Shown: positions 1 through 9,677, counted from the stretch's first letter. The stretch is 54,292 nt of DNA from DATDCY01 sp031406795 [NCBI: Candidatus Rokuibacteriota bacterium] (GCA_031406795.1 JANOHV010000074.1:1-54292), one strand, 5' to 3'. Notes: generated by a model not told the origin, from the sequence alone. Made by a program: numbers and translations.

Positions 1-112
1 GGCGCATGCGGAGCGGTTTGCATTCACCCGGTATTCGTGAAAAGATGCGTGTAACAACCACCGGCGAGCGGCTCTGCTCCCGGAGCACGCGGCGCTGTCA
101 GAAAGGACATGC

Positions 113-2830
113 ATGACACGTACGAGAAGCCCGGTGACGGGACCCCTGTTGGTGAGCGCGCTCGTCCTGGCGTTCATTCTGGCGCCGCAGCTCTCGGCAT
201 TCTACGTCGACTGGCTCTGGTTCGAGAGCATCGAGCTCCCGCAGGTCTTCGCGATCAGTTTCAAGGCGCAGGCGTTCTGGTCGCTGGCGGGCGGACTGCT
301 CGGCTTCCTGCTGACATACGCCAGCCATCTGGCGATGGTCCGGGCCACCCGGGGCCGCGTCGTCACCGTCTCCTTTCAGAACAAGGCGAACCTGCAGCTG
401 GACGTGCCGAAGCACCTCGACCGGCTCGCATTGGCGGCGCCGGCACTGGCGGCGTTCGTCGTCGGTTCGCTCTTCGCCGCCAACTGGCAGAAATTTCTGC
501 TGAGTGCCGGTGCGGCGCCGTTCGGTTCGGTCGACCCGGTCTTCGGCCGGGACATCTCCTTCTACGTCTTCACGCTGCCGGTGCTCGAAATCGCCGGTTC
601 CGGCCTGCTGCTGGCGTTCGGGATCGCGCTGCTCGCGGCGGCGGCGCTGTATTTTCTCAAGGGGGCGCTGCTGCTGACCAACAAAGGGGTCACCGCCGAG
701 CGACCGGCCGCGGCGCACCTGGCGATCCTCGGCAGCCTGCTCTTTCTGGTGCTGGCGTTCAACACGTTCGTCGGGATGCACGCCGTCCTGATTTCGACCC
801 AGGGACTCGTCGCCGGCGCGACCTACACCGACGTCCACGCGCGGCTGCCCGCGATGAAGCTGCAGATCGCGCTGGCCGTGGTCGCGGCGGTCCTGATCCT
901 GGCAAACCTCTTCGTGCGGCGCGGCCTGCTCGTGATCGCGGGCATCGGCGCCTACCTGCTCGCCGCGATCGTCGGGGGCGCGGTCTATCCCGCGCTGCTG
1001 CACAAGTTCGTCGTGGCGCCGAACGAACTGGTCAAGGAGACGCCCTACATCAAGCTGAACATCGCCGCGACGCGCCGGGGCTTCGGTCTGGACGCGGTCG
1101 AGGAGCGCAACATCTCGGGGCAGACCGGGCTGACCAGGGACGACGTCGAGAAGAACGCCGCGAGCATCAAGAACATCCGCCTCTGGGATCACCGGCCGCT
1201 GCTCGACACGTTCAGCCAGGTGCAGGAGATCCGCACCTACTACGACTTCACCACGGTGAGCAACGACCGTTATCTGATCAACGGCGAGTACCGGCAGACC
1301 ATGCTCTCCCCGCGCGAGCTCTCCAGCGACAGCATCCCGACGAAGAACTGGATCAACGAGACGCTGACCTTCACCCACGGTTACGGGCTGACGCTCGGAC
1401 CGGTCACCCAGGTGACGCCCGAAGGGCTGCCGGTGCTGCTGGTCAAGGATATCCCGCCGGTTTCGACCGCCGCCGAGATCAAGATCACCCGTCCGGAGAT
1501 CTACTATGGCAAGCTCTCGAGCAGTCACGTCATCGTCAACACGAAATCGAAGGAGTTCGACTACCCGGCCGGCGAGGACAACGTCTTCACCACGTTCGCC
1601 GGGGCCGGCGGCGTGAAGATCGACTCGCTGCTCAGGAAGCTGGTGTTCGCGGCCCACTTCGGCTCGATGAAGCTGCTGCTCTCGAACGACATCACCGACG
1701 CGAGCCGGGTGCTCTACCACCGGAACATCGCCGAGCGGGTCGGGCGGGTGCTGCCGTTCGTGCAGCTCGACAGCGACCCGCACATGGTGGTCACGGACGC
1801 CGGACGCCTGGTCTGGATGTACGACGCCTACACGGTGAGCCGCCGCTTTCCCTACTCGCAGCCGGTCGGCGGCGGCGTCAACTTCATCAGGAATTCCGTG
1901 AAGATCACCGTCGACGCCTACGACGGGAACATGAAGTTCTACATCGCCGATCCCGTGGATCCGATCGCCAGGACCATCGCCGGCGTCTTTCCCGGGCTGC
2001 TGCGCCCGATCGGCGAGATGCCCGCGGACCTGCGCCGGCACATCCGCTACCCCCTGGACATCTTCGGCGTGCAAACCGCGGTCTACTCGACCTACCACAT
2101 GGAAGACCCGCAGAGCTTCTACAACCGCGAGGACCAGTGGGAGATCCCGGTCATGGGCGCGGAGAACCAGCGCGCGGCGATGGAGCCGTACTACACGATC
2201 ATGAAACTGCCGGGGCAGCAGCGGGAGGAGTTCATCCTGATGACCCCCTTCAACCCGAAAAAGAAGGACAACCTCTCGGCCTGGATGGCGGCGCGCAGCG
2301 ACGGGGAAGACTACGGGAAGATGATCGTCTACCGCTTCCCGAAGGACCGGCTGGTTTACGGGCCGAAGCAGATCGTCGCGCGGATCAACCAGGACACCGA
2401 GATTTCGCGGCAGGTTTCGCTGTGGGACCAGCGCGGTTCGCAGGTGATCCAGGGGACGCTGCTGGTGATTCCGATCGAGAACTCGCTGATCTACGTCCAG
2501 CCGCTGTACCTGCGCGCCGAGACCGGCAAGATCCCCGAGCTCAAGCGGGTGATCGTGGCCTACGAGAACAGGATCGCGATGGAGGAGACGCTCGAGAGCG
2601 CGCTCTCGAGGATCTTCGGCGAGAGCTCCGGCGCCGGCGCGGTCGCAGCGGCCCCGGGCGCCCCGGCCCCGACGGGCGCCGCGAGCCGTCAGCCGGCGGC
2701 CGCAGGCGATCTGGCCGCGCGCGCGCGGGAGCACTTCGACCGGGCGATCAAGGCCCAGCGCGAAGGCAACTGGGCGCAGTATGGGGAGGAGATCGGCCGG
2801 CTCGGGGAAATCCTCGGCAAAATGCGCTGA
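113..2830 (+). CDS. UPF0182 family multi-pass membrane protein
   Basis: The 905-residue protein matches the UPF0182 (COG1615) family in length and layout. The first ~300 residues hold about seven hydrophobic segments (around residues 10-30, 55-75, 105-125, 150-185, 205-225, 245-265 and 270-295). A long hydrophilic domain follows, then an Ala/Pro-rich linker, and the C-terminal ~35 residues (HFDRAIKAQREGNW) form the helical tail usual for the family. The ATG at 113 follows an AAAGGA ribosome-binding site. The biochemical role of the family is not established, so none is given. The next gene, a helicase, starts 42 bp downstream on the same strand, so cotranscription is possible. Family assignment is confident; function is unknown. 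Confidence 0.9.
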   Translation: MTRTRSPVTGPLLVSALVLAFILAPQLSAFYVDWLWFESIELPQVFAISFKAQAFWSLAGGLLGFLLTYASHLAMVRATRGRVVTVSFQNKANLQLDVPKHLDRLALAAPALAAFVVGSLFAANWQKFLLSAGAAPFGSVDPVFGRDISFYVFTLPVLEIAGSGLLLAFGIALLAAAALYFLKGALLLTNKGVTAERPAAAHLAILGSLLFLVLAFNTFVGMHAVLISTQGLVAGATYTDVHARLPAMKLQIALAVVAAVLILANLFVRRGLLVIAGIGAYLLAAIVGGAVYPALLHKFVVAPNELVKETPYIKLNIAATRRGFGLDAVEERNISGQTGLTRDDVEKNAASIKNIRLWDHRPLLDTFSQVQEIRTYYDFTTVSNDRYLINGEYRQTMLSPRELSSDSIPTKNWINETLTFTHGYGLTLGPVTQVTPEGLPVLLVKDIPPVSTAAEIKITRPEIYYGKLSSSHVIVNTKSKEFDYPAGEDNVFTTFAGAGGVKIDSLLRKLVFAAHFGSMKLLLSNDITDASRVLYHRNIAERVGRVLPFVQLDSDPHMVVTDAGRLVWMYDAYTVSRRFPYSQPVGGGVNFIRNSVKITVDAYDGNMKFYIADPVDPIARTIAGVFPGLLRPIGEMPADLRRHIRYPLDIFGVQTAVYSTYHMEDPQSFYNREDQWEIPVMGAENQRAAMEPYYTIMKLPGQQREEFILMTPFNPKKKDNLSAWMAARSDGEDYGKMIVYRFPKDRLVYGPKQIVARINQDTEISRQVSLWDQRGSQVIQGTLLVIPIENSLIYVQPLYLRAETGKIPELKRVIVAYENRIAMEETLESALSRIFGESSGAGAVAAAPGAPAPTGAASRQPAAAGDLAARAREHFDRAIKAQREGNWAQYGEEIGRLGEILGKMR

Positions 2831-2872
2831 GGGGGTCTTCGGGGCGGGTAGTCGAACCGGGGAGTCATTGCC

Positions 2873-4489
2873 ATGACGAGTTTTGCGGAATTGAATCTGA
2901 GCGCGGGCCTGCTGAAGGCGATTGCCGACATGGGGTTCGAAGAGCCGACACCGATTCAGGAGCAGACGATACCGGCCGCGCTGGCGGGCCGGGACATCAT
3001 CGGCCAGGCGCAGACCGGCACGGGCAAGACGGCTTCGTTCGCGGTGCCGGTCATCGAGAAGAAGACCGCGGGCTCCAAGCCGTACGCGCTGATTCTCGAG
3101 CCCACCCGCGAGCTGGCGATCCAGGTCGCCGAGGAGATCGGCAGGCTCTCGAAGTTCAAGAGCCGCTCCGTCCTGACCGTGTACGGCGGGTCCTCGCTGG
3201 AGCGCCAGGTCAAGGCGCTCAGAAGCGGCGTGAACATCATCGTCGGCACGCCGGGAAGGGTGCTCGACCACCTGAACCGGAAGACCCTGTCCCTCGCCGA
3301 AATCTCGATCGTAGTCCTCGACGAGGCGGACGAGATGCTCGACATGGGGTTCATCGAGGACATCGAGAAGATCCTCGAGATGACTCCCGCGACCCGGCAG
3401 ATGATGCTCTATTCCGCAACGCTGGCCCCCGCGATCGCGAAAATCGCGAAACGGCACATGAAGGACCCGCTGAAGATCGCGATCAACCTCAAGGACATCG
3501 TCGCCCCGAAGATCGCCCAGGTCTTCTACGAAGTGGCCCAGCGGGACAAAACGGAGGTGCTGACGCGGCTGCTCGACGTCGAAACCCCGGAACTCACGCT
3601 CGTGTTCTGCCACACCAAGCGCGAGGTCGACGATGTCGCGGCCTCCCTCAAGCAGCTCGGCTACAACGCCGGCGCGCTGCACGGCGATTTCACGCAGGCG
3701 CACCGGGAAGAGATGATGGGCAAGTTCAAGGGCGGGGCGATCGACATCCTCGTGGCGACCGACGTCGCGGGCCGGGGCATCGACGTCGAGAACATCACGC
3801 ACGTCATCAACTACAGCATCCCGCAGAGCCCGGAGGGGTACATCCACCGGATCGGGCGCACGGGCCGGGCCGGCCGCTCGGGCATGGCCGTCACGTTCGT
3901 GACGCCGCGGGAATACCGGCAGCTGCAGCTGATCGAGAAGACTGCCCGGACCAAGCTCAGCCGCAGGGACGTCCCGTCGGCCGCCGAAGTCACCAAGGCG
4001 CGACACAAACAGATCGTCGCCGATGTCGTCGCGCTGCTGCAGAAGGGGACCCACCACGCGTATCTCGAAGTCGTCAGGGAACTCTGCGGGAGCGCGAGCG
4101 CCGAAGAAGTGGCGGCCGCAGCGTTGGTCATCGCCTTCGGCGACCCGAAAGTCGCCGAGTTGCAGAAACGCCCCGCTCCCGGCCCCGCCCACGACACCCG
4201 GACGCTGTCCGTGGAGAAGGGCATGACCAGGCTCTTCATCACGCTCGGGCGCAAGGACCAGATCCAGACTTCGGAACTTCTGCGCGCCATCGCCGGGGAG
4301 TCGGGGATCCAGGGCAAACGCGTGGGGAAGATCGACATCCGGGAGCAGTTCACCTTCGTCGACGTCCCCGTCGACATCGCCGAGAAGGTGATCGCCGCGA
4401 TGGACAACGCGTTCATCCGGGGGAAGAAGATCGCGGTGAAGAAAGCACTGCCCCCGATGGGTCCGCGGCCGGCGGTGAGGAGCCGCTGA
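2873..4489 (+). CDS. deaD: DEAD-box ATP-dependent RNA helicase with DbpA-type RNA-binding domain
   Basis: This 538-residue protein is an ATP-driven RNA helicase expected to act in ribosome assembly or mRNA turnover. Visible motifs in order are the Q motif (EPTPIQ, ~24-29), Walker A (AQTGTGKT, 46-53), PTREL (~78), TPGR, DEAD at 150-153, SAT (~181), HGDFTQ, DVAGRGIDV and HRIGRTGRAGR. The last ~75 residues (from TRLFITLGRKD) resemble the DbpA/CsdA C-terminal RNA-binding fold, and the tail is short and basic. The start is ATG 2873 behind a GGGGAG sequence. It is convergent with phosphoglucomutase, with 15 bp between stops. Family is certain. The choice between deaD/csdA and dbpA names is less so. 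Confidence 0.92.
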   Translation: MTSFAELNLSAGLLKAIADMGFEEPTPIQEQTIPAALAGRDIIGQAQTGTGKTASFAVPVIEKKTAGSKPYALILEPTRELAIQVAEEIGRLSKFKSRSVLTVYGGSSLERQVKALRSGVNIIVGTPGRVLDHLNRKTLSLAEISIVVLDEADEMLDMGFIEDIEKILEMTPATRQMMLYSATLAPAIAKIAKRHMKDPLKIAINLKDIVAPKIAQVFYEVAQRDKTEVLTRLLDVETPELTLVFCHTKREVDDVAASLKQLGYNAGALHGDFTQAHREEMMGKFKGGAIDILVATDVAGRGIDVENITHVINYSIPQSPEGYIHRIGRTGRAGRSGMAVTFVTPREYRQLQLIEKTARTKLSRRDVPSAAEVTKARHKQIVADVVALLQKGTHHAYLEVVRELCGSASAEEVAAAALVIAFGDPKVAELQKRPAPGPAHDTRTLSVEKGMTRLFITLGRKDQIQTSELLRAIAGESGIQGKRVGKIDIREQFTFVDVPVDIAEKVIAAMDNAFIRGKKIAVKKALPPMGPRPAVRSR

Positions 4490-4504
4490 TCCGCGAAAGC
4501 CTGG

Positions 4505-6148
4505 TCAGGCCGGCAAAGCGGCGGCGACGATCGCCTGCGCCTCCTGCTGGATCCGGCGCAGGTGCTCCTCGCCGCGGAAGCTCTCCGCGTAGATCTTGTA
4601 GATGTCTTCGGTGCCCGACGGGCGCGCGGCGAACCAGCCTTGCGCGGTCGTCACCTTGAGCCCCCCGATCGGCGCGTCGTTTCCCGGCGCGCGCGTGAGC
4701 TTCGCGAGGATCGGGTCGCCGGCCAGCTCGGTGGCGCTCACCTGCGACGGGGAGAGCCGCGCCAGCGTGTCGCGCTGCGACTTCGAGGCGGCCGCGTCGA
4801 TACGCGCGTACCAGGCGCGGCCGTGCTCGCGCTCCAGGCTGCGGTAGCACTCGCCGGGGTCCTTGCCGTGAACCGCGGTGATCTCGGCCGCGAGCAAATC
4901 CATGATGATCCCGTCCTTGTCGGTGACCCAGACCGTGCCGTCACGGCGCAGGAAGGCGGCGCCGGCGCTCTCCTCGCAGGCGAACGCGCAGGCGCCGGAG
5001 AGCAGTCCCTCGACGAACCACTTGAAGCCGACCGGGGTTTCGATGACGCTGCGGCCGAGGCTCGCGGCGACGCGGTCGATCATCGAGCTGGAGACGAGCG
5101 TCTTGCCGACGGCGGCCGCGACCGGCCAATGCGGCCGGTGCGAGAAGAGGTGCCAGACCGAGACGGCGAGGAAGTGATTCGGGCTCATCAGGCCGACGCT
5201 GCGGGTGACGATGCCGTGGCGGTCGAAGTCCGGGTCGTTGCCGAAGGCGATGTCGAAGCGATCCTTGAGCCCGATCAGGCCCGCCATGGCATACGGGGAC
5301 GAGCAGTCCATGCGGATCCTGCCGTCGTGATCGTGCCGCATGAAACTGAAGGTCGGGTCGATGGCGCGGTTGACGATCTCGAGCTCGAGGTCGTACAGCG
5401 TGGCGATCGGGTCCCAGTAGGCAATGCCGGCCCCGCCCATCGGGTCGACGCCGATCTTCAGGCCGGCGCGGGCGATTGCTTCGAGGTCGATGACGTTCTC
5501 CAGATCGCTGACATAGGGCATGACGTAGTCGTGGGCGTGCGTCGTCGAGGCCTTCAGAGCGCGAGCAAGGGGCATGCGGCGCACACCGGTCAGTTCCGCC
5601 GCCAACAGGGCGTTCGCGCGCTCTTCGATGCGGCGCGTGACTCCGGTGTCGGCCGGGCCGCCGCTCGGCGGGTCGTACTTGATGCCGCCATCCTCGGGGG
5701 GGTTGTGCGAGGGCGTGATGACGATGCCGTCGGCGAGGCCGACCGTGCGCCCGCGGTTGTACCTGAGGATGGCGTGCGACACGACCGGCGTGGGCGTGTA
5801 GCCGCGCCCGGCCTGAATCATCGTCTCAACGCCGTTGGCGGCCAGCACCTCGAGCGCGCTCGCGAACGCCGGTTCGGAGAGCGCGTGCGTGTCCATGCCG
5901 AGAAACAGCGGCCCGCCGGCGGGTCCGCCCGCACGCAACTCGCAGATCGCCTGCACGATGGCCAGCACGTGCGCCTCGTTGAACGAGCCCTTGAGCGACG
6001 AGCCGCGGTGCCCGGACGTGCCGAACGTGACAGCCTCGGCCGGGTTCCCGGGGTCGGGGCGGCGGGTGTAGAACTCCGAGACGAGCCGCGGGATGTTGAC
6101 GAGCATTTCGCGCGGGACCGGCTTGCCGGCGAGTTCGTGCAGAGCCAT
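4505..6148 (-). CDS. pgm: Phosphoglucomutase (alpha-D-glucose phosphate-specific)
   Basis: Interconverts glucose 1-phosphate and glucose 6-phosphate, linking glycogen or polysaccharide synthesis with glycolysis. The 547 residues match the enterobacterial Pgm length (about 546). All family motifs are present: the phosphoserine loop TSGHRGSS near residue 45, a substrate loop with SHNPPEDGG, the metal loop NDPDFDRHG, the sugar-recognition motif CEESAGAAF, and the C-terminal phosphate-binding [15 protein letters not shown] 6148 follows GGAGG at 9 nt. The start lies only 3 bp after the stop of the upstream thioesterase gene, so the two are very likely cotranscribed. Convergent with the helicase. 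Confidence 0.95.
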   Translation of the reverse strand: MALHELAGKPVPREMLVNIPRLVSEFYTRRPDPGNPAEAVTFGTSGHRGSSLKGSFNEAHVLAIVQAICELRAGGPAGGPLFLGMDTHALSEPAFASALEVLAANGVETMIQAGRGYTPTPVVSHAILRYNRGRTVGLADGIVITPSHNPPEDGGIKYDPPSGGPADTGVTRRIEERANALLAAELTGVRRMPLARALKASTTHAHDYVMPYVSDLENVIDLEAIARAGLKIGVDPMGGAGIAYWDPIATLYDLELEIVNRAIDPTFSFMRHDHDGRIRMDCSSPYAMAGLIGLKDRFDIAFGNDPDFDRHGIVTRSVGLMSPNHFLAVSVWHLFSHRPHWPVAAAVGKTLVSSSMIDRVAASLGRSVIETPVGFKWFVEGLLSGACAFACEESAGAAFLRRDGTVWVTDKDGIIMDLLAAEITAVHGKDPGECYRSLEREHGRAWYARIDAAASKSQRDTLARLSPSQVSATELAGDPILAKLTRAPGNDAPIGGLKVTTAQGWFAARPSGTEDIYKIYAESFRGEEHLRRIQQEAQAIVAAALPA

Positions 6149-6151
6149 GGT

Positions 6152-6619
6152 TCAGCCTCCGTGTGCTGCGGACAGAGCCGCGAAAATCTCCTGCACGTCC
6201 CGTGGCGGGCGCAGCACCCGCCCCGCGCCGTCCGTGAAGGCGTGCTCGGTGTGTCCCTCGACGATCAGCGTTGCCTCGCAGTCGATCCGGTACTCGACGC
6301 GCAGGCGCACGCCGGCGGCGTGCACCCGGCCGATGCTCACGATCAGCAGGTCATCGTAGCGCGCGGGTTTGCGGTAGCGCACGAGCGCCTCGATCACGGG
6401 CAAGTGGATGCCGCGGCCGATGAGCGCGGGGTAGGGTAGTTCGGTCAGCCGCATCAGCTCCGTGCGCGCCATCTCGAACCAGCGAAGATAATTGCCGTGC
6501 CAGGCCACGCCCATGGCGTCCGTGTCGGCGAACGCCACACGGAGGCGCAACACCTCGAGCGGCACCTGATGCCCGCTGGTGTCCCGCCGCCTGGAAAGAC
6601 GCTGTCGCGTGCCGCTCAT
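6152..6619 (-). CDS. Acyl-CoA thioesterase, YbgC/FadM (4-hydroxybenzoyl-CoA thioesterase) family
   Basis: A 155-residue hotdog-fold thioesterase, likely hydrolysing acyl-CoA in the cytoplasm. The signature is F-A-D-T-D-A-M-G-V-A-W-H-G-N-Y: the catalytic Asp followed by the G-V-x-x-H-x-N-Y motif of YbgC-like enzymes. A longer in-frame start exists at 6721, but its extra 34 residues are not family-like and would cover a repeat element. ATG 6619 fits the conserved domain start. No Shine-Dalgarno sequence precedes it. An extended -10 (TGTTAGAAT) ends 8 nt upstream, implying an almost leaderless transcript. Pgm follows after 3 bp. Substrate cannot be told from sequence. Confidence 0.85.
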   Translation of the reverse strand: MSGTRQRLSRRRDTSGHQVPLEVLRLRVAFADTDAMGVAWHGNYLRWFEMARTELMRLTELPYPALIGRGIHLPVIEALVRYRKPARYDDLLIVSIGRVHAAGVRLRVEYRIDCEATLIVEGHTEHAFTDGAGRVLRPPRDVQEIFAALSAAHGG

Positions 6620-6627
6620 GAAGCTCA

Positions 6628-6636
6628 ATTCTAACA
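6628..6636 (-). promoter_or_regulatory. Extended -10 promoter immediately upstream of the thioesterase start
   Basis: On the minus strand the sequence reads TGTTAGAAT: a TGn extension followed by TAGAAT (5 of 6 to TATAAT). Only 8 nt separate the hexamer from ATG 6619, so transcription should start within 1-2 nt of the start codon. No clear -35 box is visible, which is acceptable for an extended -10 promoter. Confidence 0.5.
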
Positions 6637-6705
6637 GTTTGCAGAAAAACCGGAAATCCACGGAATGCCCCGGTCTGCCGGTGTCGGCGGCCGCCGGGCC
6701 TCGAG

Positions 6706-6804
6706 AAGGGTCCAGGTGCAAGGCGGGCGAGTCCCGAAGAGTGAGGCGTACGCCGGTACGCCGCAGCGATGAGGGACGAAGCCCGACGCAGCAGATGGGC
6801 CCTT
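6706..6804 (+). repeat. Palindromic extragenic repeat, family A copy 1
   Basis: A 99-bp element bounded by imperfect inverted ends AAGGGTCCAGGTGC and GCAGATGGGCCCTT (11 of 14 positions pair). At its centre is a perfect hairpin, GGCGTAC-GCCG-GTACGCC (6745-6762). A second copy lies at 45061-45158 in the opposite orientation. The right end supplies the TAA stop codon of menA at 6803-6805. It resembles the abundant REP-like elements of deltaproteobacterial genomes. Confidence 0.75.
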
Positions 6805-7720
6805 ATCGAGGCCCGGCGAGGCCGATCGCCAGGAGCAGGCTGAAAACAAGTGACAGTCGCGCGGTGCCCGCCAGCGCGGCGTTCATCGCGGGGCCGTCCT
6901 GCCGGCGCGCGACGAGGGTTCTCACGAGGGGCACCGTCAGCGGCAGCGCGAGCAGGGGCAACAGGATCAGCGGGCCGCGCACGCCGGCCGCGAAAAAGTA
7001 CGGCGGGAGGAGAAAGGGGCCGCCGAGCAGCAGCAGGTATTCGACGAGCGAGCCGCGCGGGCCCAGACGCACGGCGAGGGTGCGTTTGCCGGCCCGCGCG
7101 TCGGTCTCGATGTCGCGCAGGTTGTTGACGACGAGGATCGCGGTGATCAGGAGTCCCGGTGCGATTGAGGCCGCCGCCGCCGTGCCGGAAACCGCGCCGG
7201 CCTGCACGAAATAGGTGCCGCAGACCGCGACGGGACCGAAGAAGACGAAGACGAAGAGGTCGGCGACGCCGAGCGAGGCCAGCGGCCAGGGCCCGCCGCT
7301 GTAGGCGAGCGCGGAGAGGATCGACGCGATCCCGACGACGAGGATCGGCGCTCCGCCGCGCACGATCAGGTAGACGCCGACGAGCGCCGCCGCCGCGAAG
7401 GTCGCGATCATGCCGCGGCGCACGTGCGCCGGCGGGATCAGTCCGGCTTGCGTTACCCGGACGGGACCCTTGCGGTCCGGCGTATCGACCCCGCGACCGA
7501 AATCGAAGTAATCGTTGGCGAGGTTCACCCCGACTTGCAGCAACAGCGAACTGAGCAGCGCGGCCAGCGCCGGCAGAGGCGAAAACGTCCCGTCGCCGAA
7601 CGCCGCCGCGGCACCGACGACCACCGGGGCGATCGCCGCCGGCAGGGTCTTCGGCCGCGCCGCGAGCAGCCAGGCCCGGCCGCGGGTGATGGTGCCCGAG
7701 GCGTTCGCAGAGGCGGTCAT
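6803..7720 (-). CDS. menA: 1,4-dihydroxy-2-naphthoate polyprenyltransferase
   Basis: An integral-membrane UbiA-superfamily prenyltransferase (305 residues) that attaches the polyprenyl tail to 1,4-dihydroxy-2-naphthoate, making demethylmenaquinone. The first Asp-rich Mg-diphosphate motif is NDYFDFGRGVDTPDRKGP (near residue 70) and the second is NNLRDIETDARAGKRT (near 198). About eight hydrophobic helices surround them, and the N-terminus carries the family's WLLAARPKTLPAA. The start ATG overlaps the stop of the upstream methyltransferase gene by 4 bp (ATGA), indicating translational coupling and pathway co-regulation. The stop codon lies in the edge of a palindromic repeat, so the native C-terminus may have been altered by that insertion. 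Confidence 0.93.
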   Translation of the reverse strand: MTASANASGTITRGRAWLLAARPKTLPAAIAPVVVGAAAAFGDGTFSPLPALAALLSSLLLQVGVNLANDYFDFGRGVDTPDRKGPVRVTQAGLIPPAHVRRGMIATFAAAALVGVYLIVRGGAPILVVGIASILSALAYSGGPWPLASLGVADLFVFVFFGPVAVCGTYFVQAGAVSGTAAAASIAPGLLITAILVVNNLRDIETDARAGKRTLAVRLGPRGSLVEYLLLLGGPFLLPPYFFAAGVRGPLILLPLLALPLTVPLVRTLVARRQDGPAMNAALAGTARLSLVFSLLLAIGLAGPR

Positions 7721-8442
7721 GGCGCTTCTGCCTCTGCCGCCGGGCGCGTCCCGACGTGAACGGCGATCGTCCCGGCCATGAAGCGCTGATAGCGCACCCG
7801 GTCGAGACCGGCGGCGCTCATGATCGCCGCCAGTTCGTCGGGGGTCTTGAACCCCTCGGTCGAGGCGGAGAGGTAGGCGTAGGCGGAGCGGTCCCCGGCG
7901 ACCAGCCGGCCCAGAAGCGGAATGATCCGGCGCAGGTACAGGCGCACGAGCGGCCGCAGCGGCGAGGCCGGCGGCGGCGAGGTGTCGAGACAGACGACGC
8001 GACCGCCGGGCTTCACGACGCGGGCCTGCTCCCGGAACGCGCCCTCGCGGTCGGCGACGTTGCGCAGCAGGTAGCCGGAGGTCACCGCGTCGAAGCTGGC
8101 GTCAGCGAACGGCAGTGCCAGCGCGTCCGCGGCGCACCACACGATCCGGCGCCCGCCGGGCCGCTGTCGGCCGACCCGGATCATCTCGAGCGAAAAGTCG
8201 GCCGCCGTGACGCGCAGCCCGGGATCCTGCCGTAGCGCCTCCAGGGCAATGTCGCCCGTGCCGCTCGCAAGATCAAGAAGGCGCCCGCCCGCCGGGAGCG
8301 CCGCCGCGAGCACGACGGCGCGCCGCCAGAGCCGGTCGCGGCCGAAGGTCATCAGGGCGTTCATGAGCTGGTATCGGCCGGCGATGCGGTCGAACATCGC
8401 CCGCACGTCGGGCATCGCGCTGCCCGGCGCGGCCGTCGTCAT
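7717..8442 (-). CDS. ubiE: Demethylmenaquinone methyltransferase (UbiE/MenG)
   Basis: SAM-dependent C-methyltransferase (241 residues) for the last step of menaquinone synthesis, acting on the product of the adjacent menA. Family motifs are VRAMFDRIAGRYQLMNALM near the N-terminus, the SAM-binding loop LDLASGTGDIA (~56-66), and the C-terminal YAYLSASTEGF. Only menaquinone-type genes are adjacent, so MenG is the likelier role and a ubiquinone role cannot be judged. ATG 8442 is preceded by GGAG at about 10 nt. The gene forms a two-gene operon with menA (4-bp overlap) and is divergent from rnd. Confidence 0.93.
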   Translation of the reverse strand: MTTAAPGSAMPDVRAMFDRIAGRYQLMNALMTFGRDRLWRRAVVLAAALPAGGRLLDLASGTGDIALEALRQDPGLRVTAADFSLEMIRVGRQRPGGRRIVWCAADALALPFADASFDAVTSGYLLRNVADREGAFREQARVVKPGGRVVCLDTSPPPASPLRPLVRLYLRRIIPLLGRLVAGDRSAYAYLSASTEGFKTPDELAAIMSAAGLDRVRYQRFMAGTIAVHVGTRPAAEAEAP

Positions 8443-8564
8443 CGGCGGGAATCTCCGGTCACCGTCATGGCAGGTGCGGATTGTACGCGCGCGCGGTGTG
8501 TTCCGCTACGGGTCCGGGCGGAGTAGAATGCCACCGCTGCACATACCAGAGGAGGTTCGTGTTC

Positions 8565-9677
8565 ATGACGGCTCCGCCCTATCGCCTTTTCGACCACGGT
8601 CCGGAGGTCGCCGAGTTCTTCGCCCGGGTGAGCTCCGAGCCGGTCCTGGCCCTCGACCTCGAGGCCGACAGCCTGCACCACTACCCCGAGAAGATCTGCC
8701 TCGTGCAGATCTCCACCCCGTCCGAAACCGCGATCCTCGACCCCCTGGCCGCGCCGGAAGTTCTCGACGGCCTGGCGTCGGTGCTCGCCGACGGCGCGGT
8801 GCGCAAGATCGTGCATGGCGGCGACTACGACGTGCGCCTGCTCAAGCGCGAGCGCCCGGTGGCGGTGCGCAATCTCTTCGACACGATGATCGCGGCGCAG
8901 CTCACCGGCCGCGAGCGCTTCGGCCTGGCGGCGCTGCTCGAGGAGCACTTCGGCGTGGTGCTCGACAAGCGTTACCAGCGGGCGGACTGGTCGCGGCGGC
9001 CGCTCGCTCCGGAACTGCTGGCCTACGCGGCCGGGGACACCACGCACCTGCACGCCCTCCGTGGGCGCCTGGCGGGGGAACTCTCCGCGCTGGGACGTCT
9101 GGCCTGGGCGGATGAGGAATTCCGTCTGCTCGAACTGGTCGAGCCCGGGGCGCCGAAGCAGCCGTGGTGCCTGGATCTGAAGGGGACGGGGCGGCTCGCC
9201 CCGCGCCAGCTCGCGCGGCTCCAGGCGCTGCTCGAGATGCGCGACGGGCAGGCGCGGGCCTGGGACCGCCCGCCGTTCATGGTTCTCGGGAATCAGACGC
9301 TGATCGACTGGGCGCAGCGGCCGCCGGCGAGCCGACGCGAGCTGCTGCAGACCCCGGGAGCGGGCCGCGCGGTGCTCGAGCGCGTCGCGGATCGCGCGCT
9401 CGCGGCGCTCGCGAGCGCCGAAGCCCTGCCCGAGGAGGCCTGCCCGCGGGTCGAGCCCGTCCGGCGCACCGTGCTCAGCGAGTCGGAAACCAGCCGGCTC
9501 TCGCGCCTCAGGGGCGTGCGCGAGGCGGCCGCGAAGCGTCTGGCCCTGGCTCCCGGGCTGTTCGTCAACGGCGCGACGCTGGAGCGGCTCGCGCGCGAGG
9601 GGGCTCCCTCCGCCGGACTCTTGAAGAACTGGCAGGCCGAGGCGCTCGGCGCGCCCTTTCTCCAGGCGCTGGAGTAG
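8565..9677 (+). CDS. rnd: Ribonuclease D
   Basis: A 3'-to-5' exoribonuclease of the DEDD family that trims tRNA precursors and other structured RNA. The exonuclease domain shows ALDLEADS (first D-x-E), HGGDYDVRLL (second Asp) and the Y-A-A-G-D-T-T motif supplying Tyr and the last Asp. DWSRRPL precedes that last motif as in RNase D. An HRDC-like helical region follows at roughly residues 205-285, with a further helical C-terminus. The 370-residue length is usual. An in-frame start exists at 8481, but ATG 8565 has GGAGG 9 nt upstream and matches the family's N-terminus. Its stop is 18 bp from the stop of a convergent response regulator. Confidence 0.92.
   Translation: MTAPPYRLFDHGPEVAEFFARVSSEPVLALDLEADSLHHYPEKICLVQISTPSETAILDPLAAPEVLDGLASVLADGAVRKIVHGGDYDVRLLKRERPVAVRNLFDTMIAAQLTGRERFGLAALLEEHFGVVLDKRYQRADWSRRPLAPELLAYAAGDTTHLHALRGRLAGELSALGRLAWADEEFRLLELVEPGAPKQPWCLDLKGTGRLAPRQLARLQALLEMRDGQARAWDRPPFMVLGNQTLIDWAQRPPASRRELLQTPGAGRAVLERVADRALAALASAEALPEEACPRVEPVRRTVLSESETSRLSRLRGVREAAAKRLALAPGLFVNGATLERLAREGAPSAGLLKNWQAEALGAPFLQALE

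Noticed and set aside
1-112. Promoter for the UPF0182 gene
   Set aside because: Hexamers such as TTGCAT and AAAGAT occur, but none form a convincing pair. Nothing else was recognised in this stretch.
98-4192. Very long open frame antisense to the UPF0182 and helicase genes (1364 codons)
   Set aside because: It is Arg/Asp/Gly-rich with no recognisable domain and is the mirror of two well-supported genes. At this GC content antisense frames stay open by chance.
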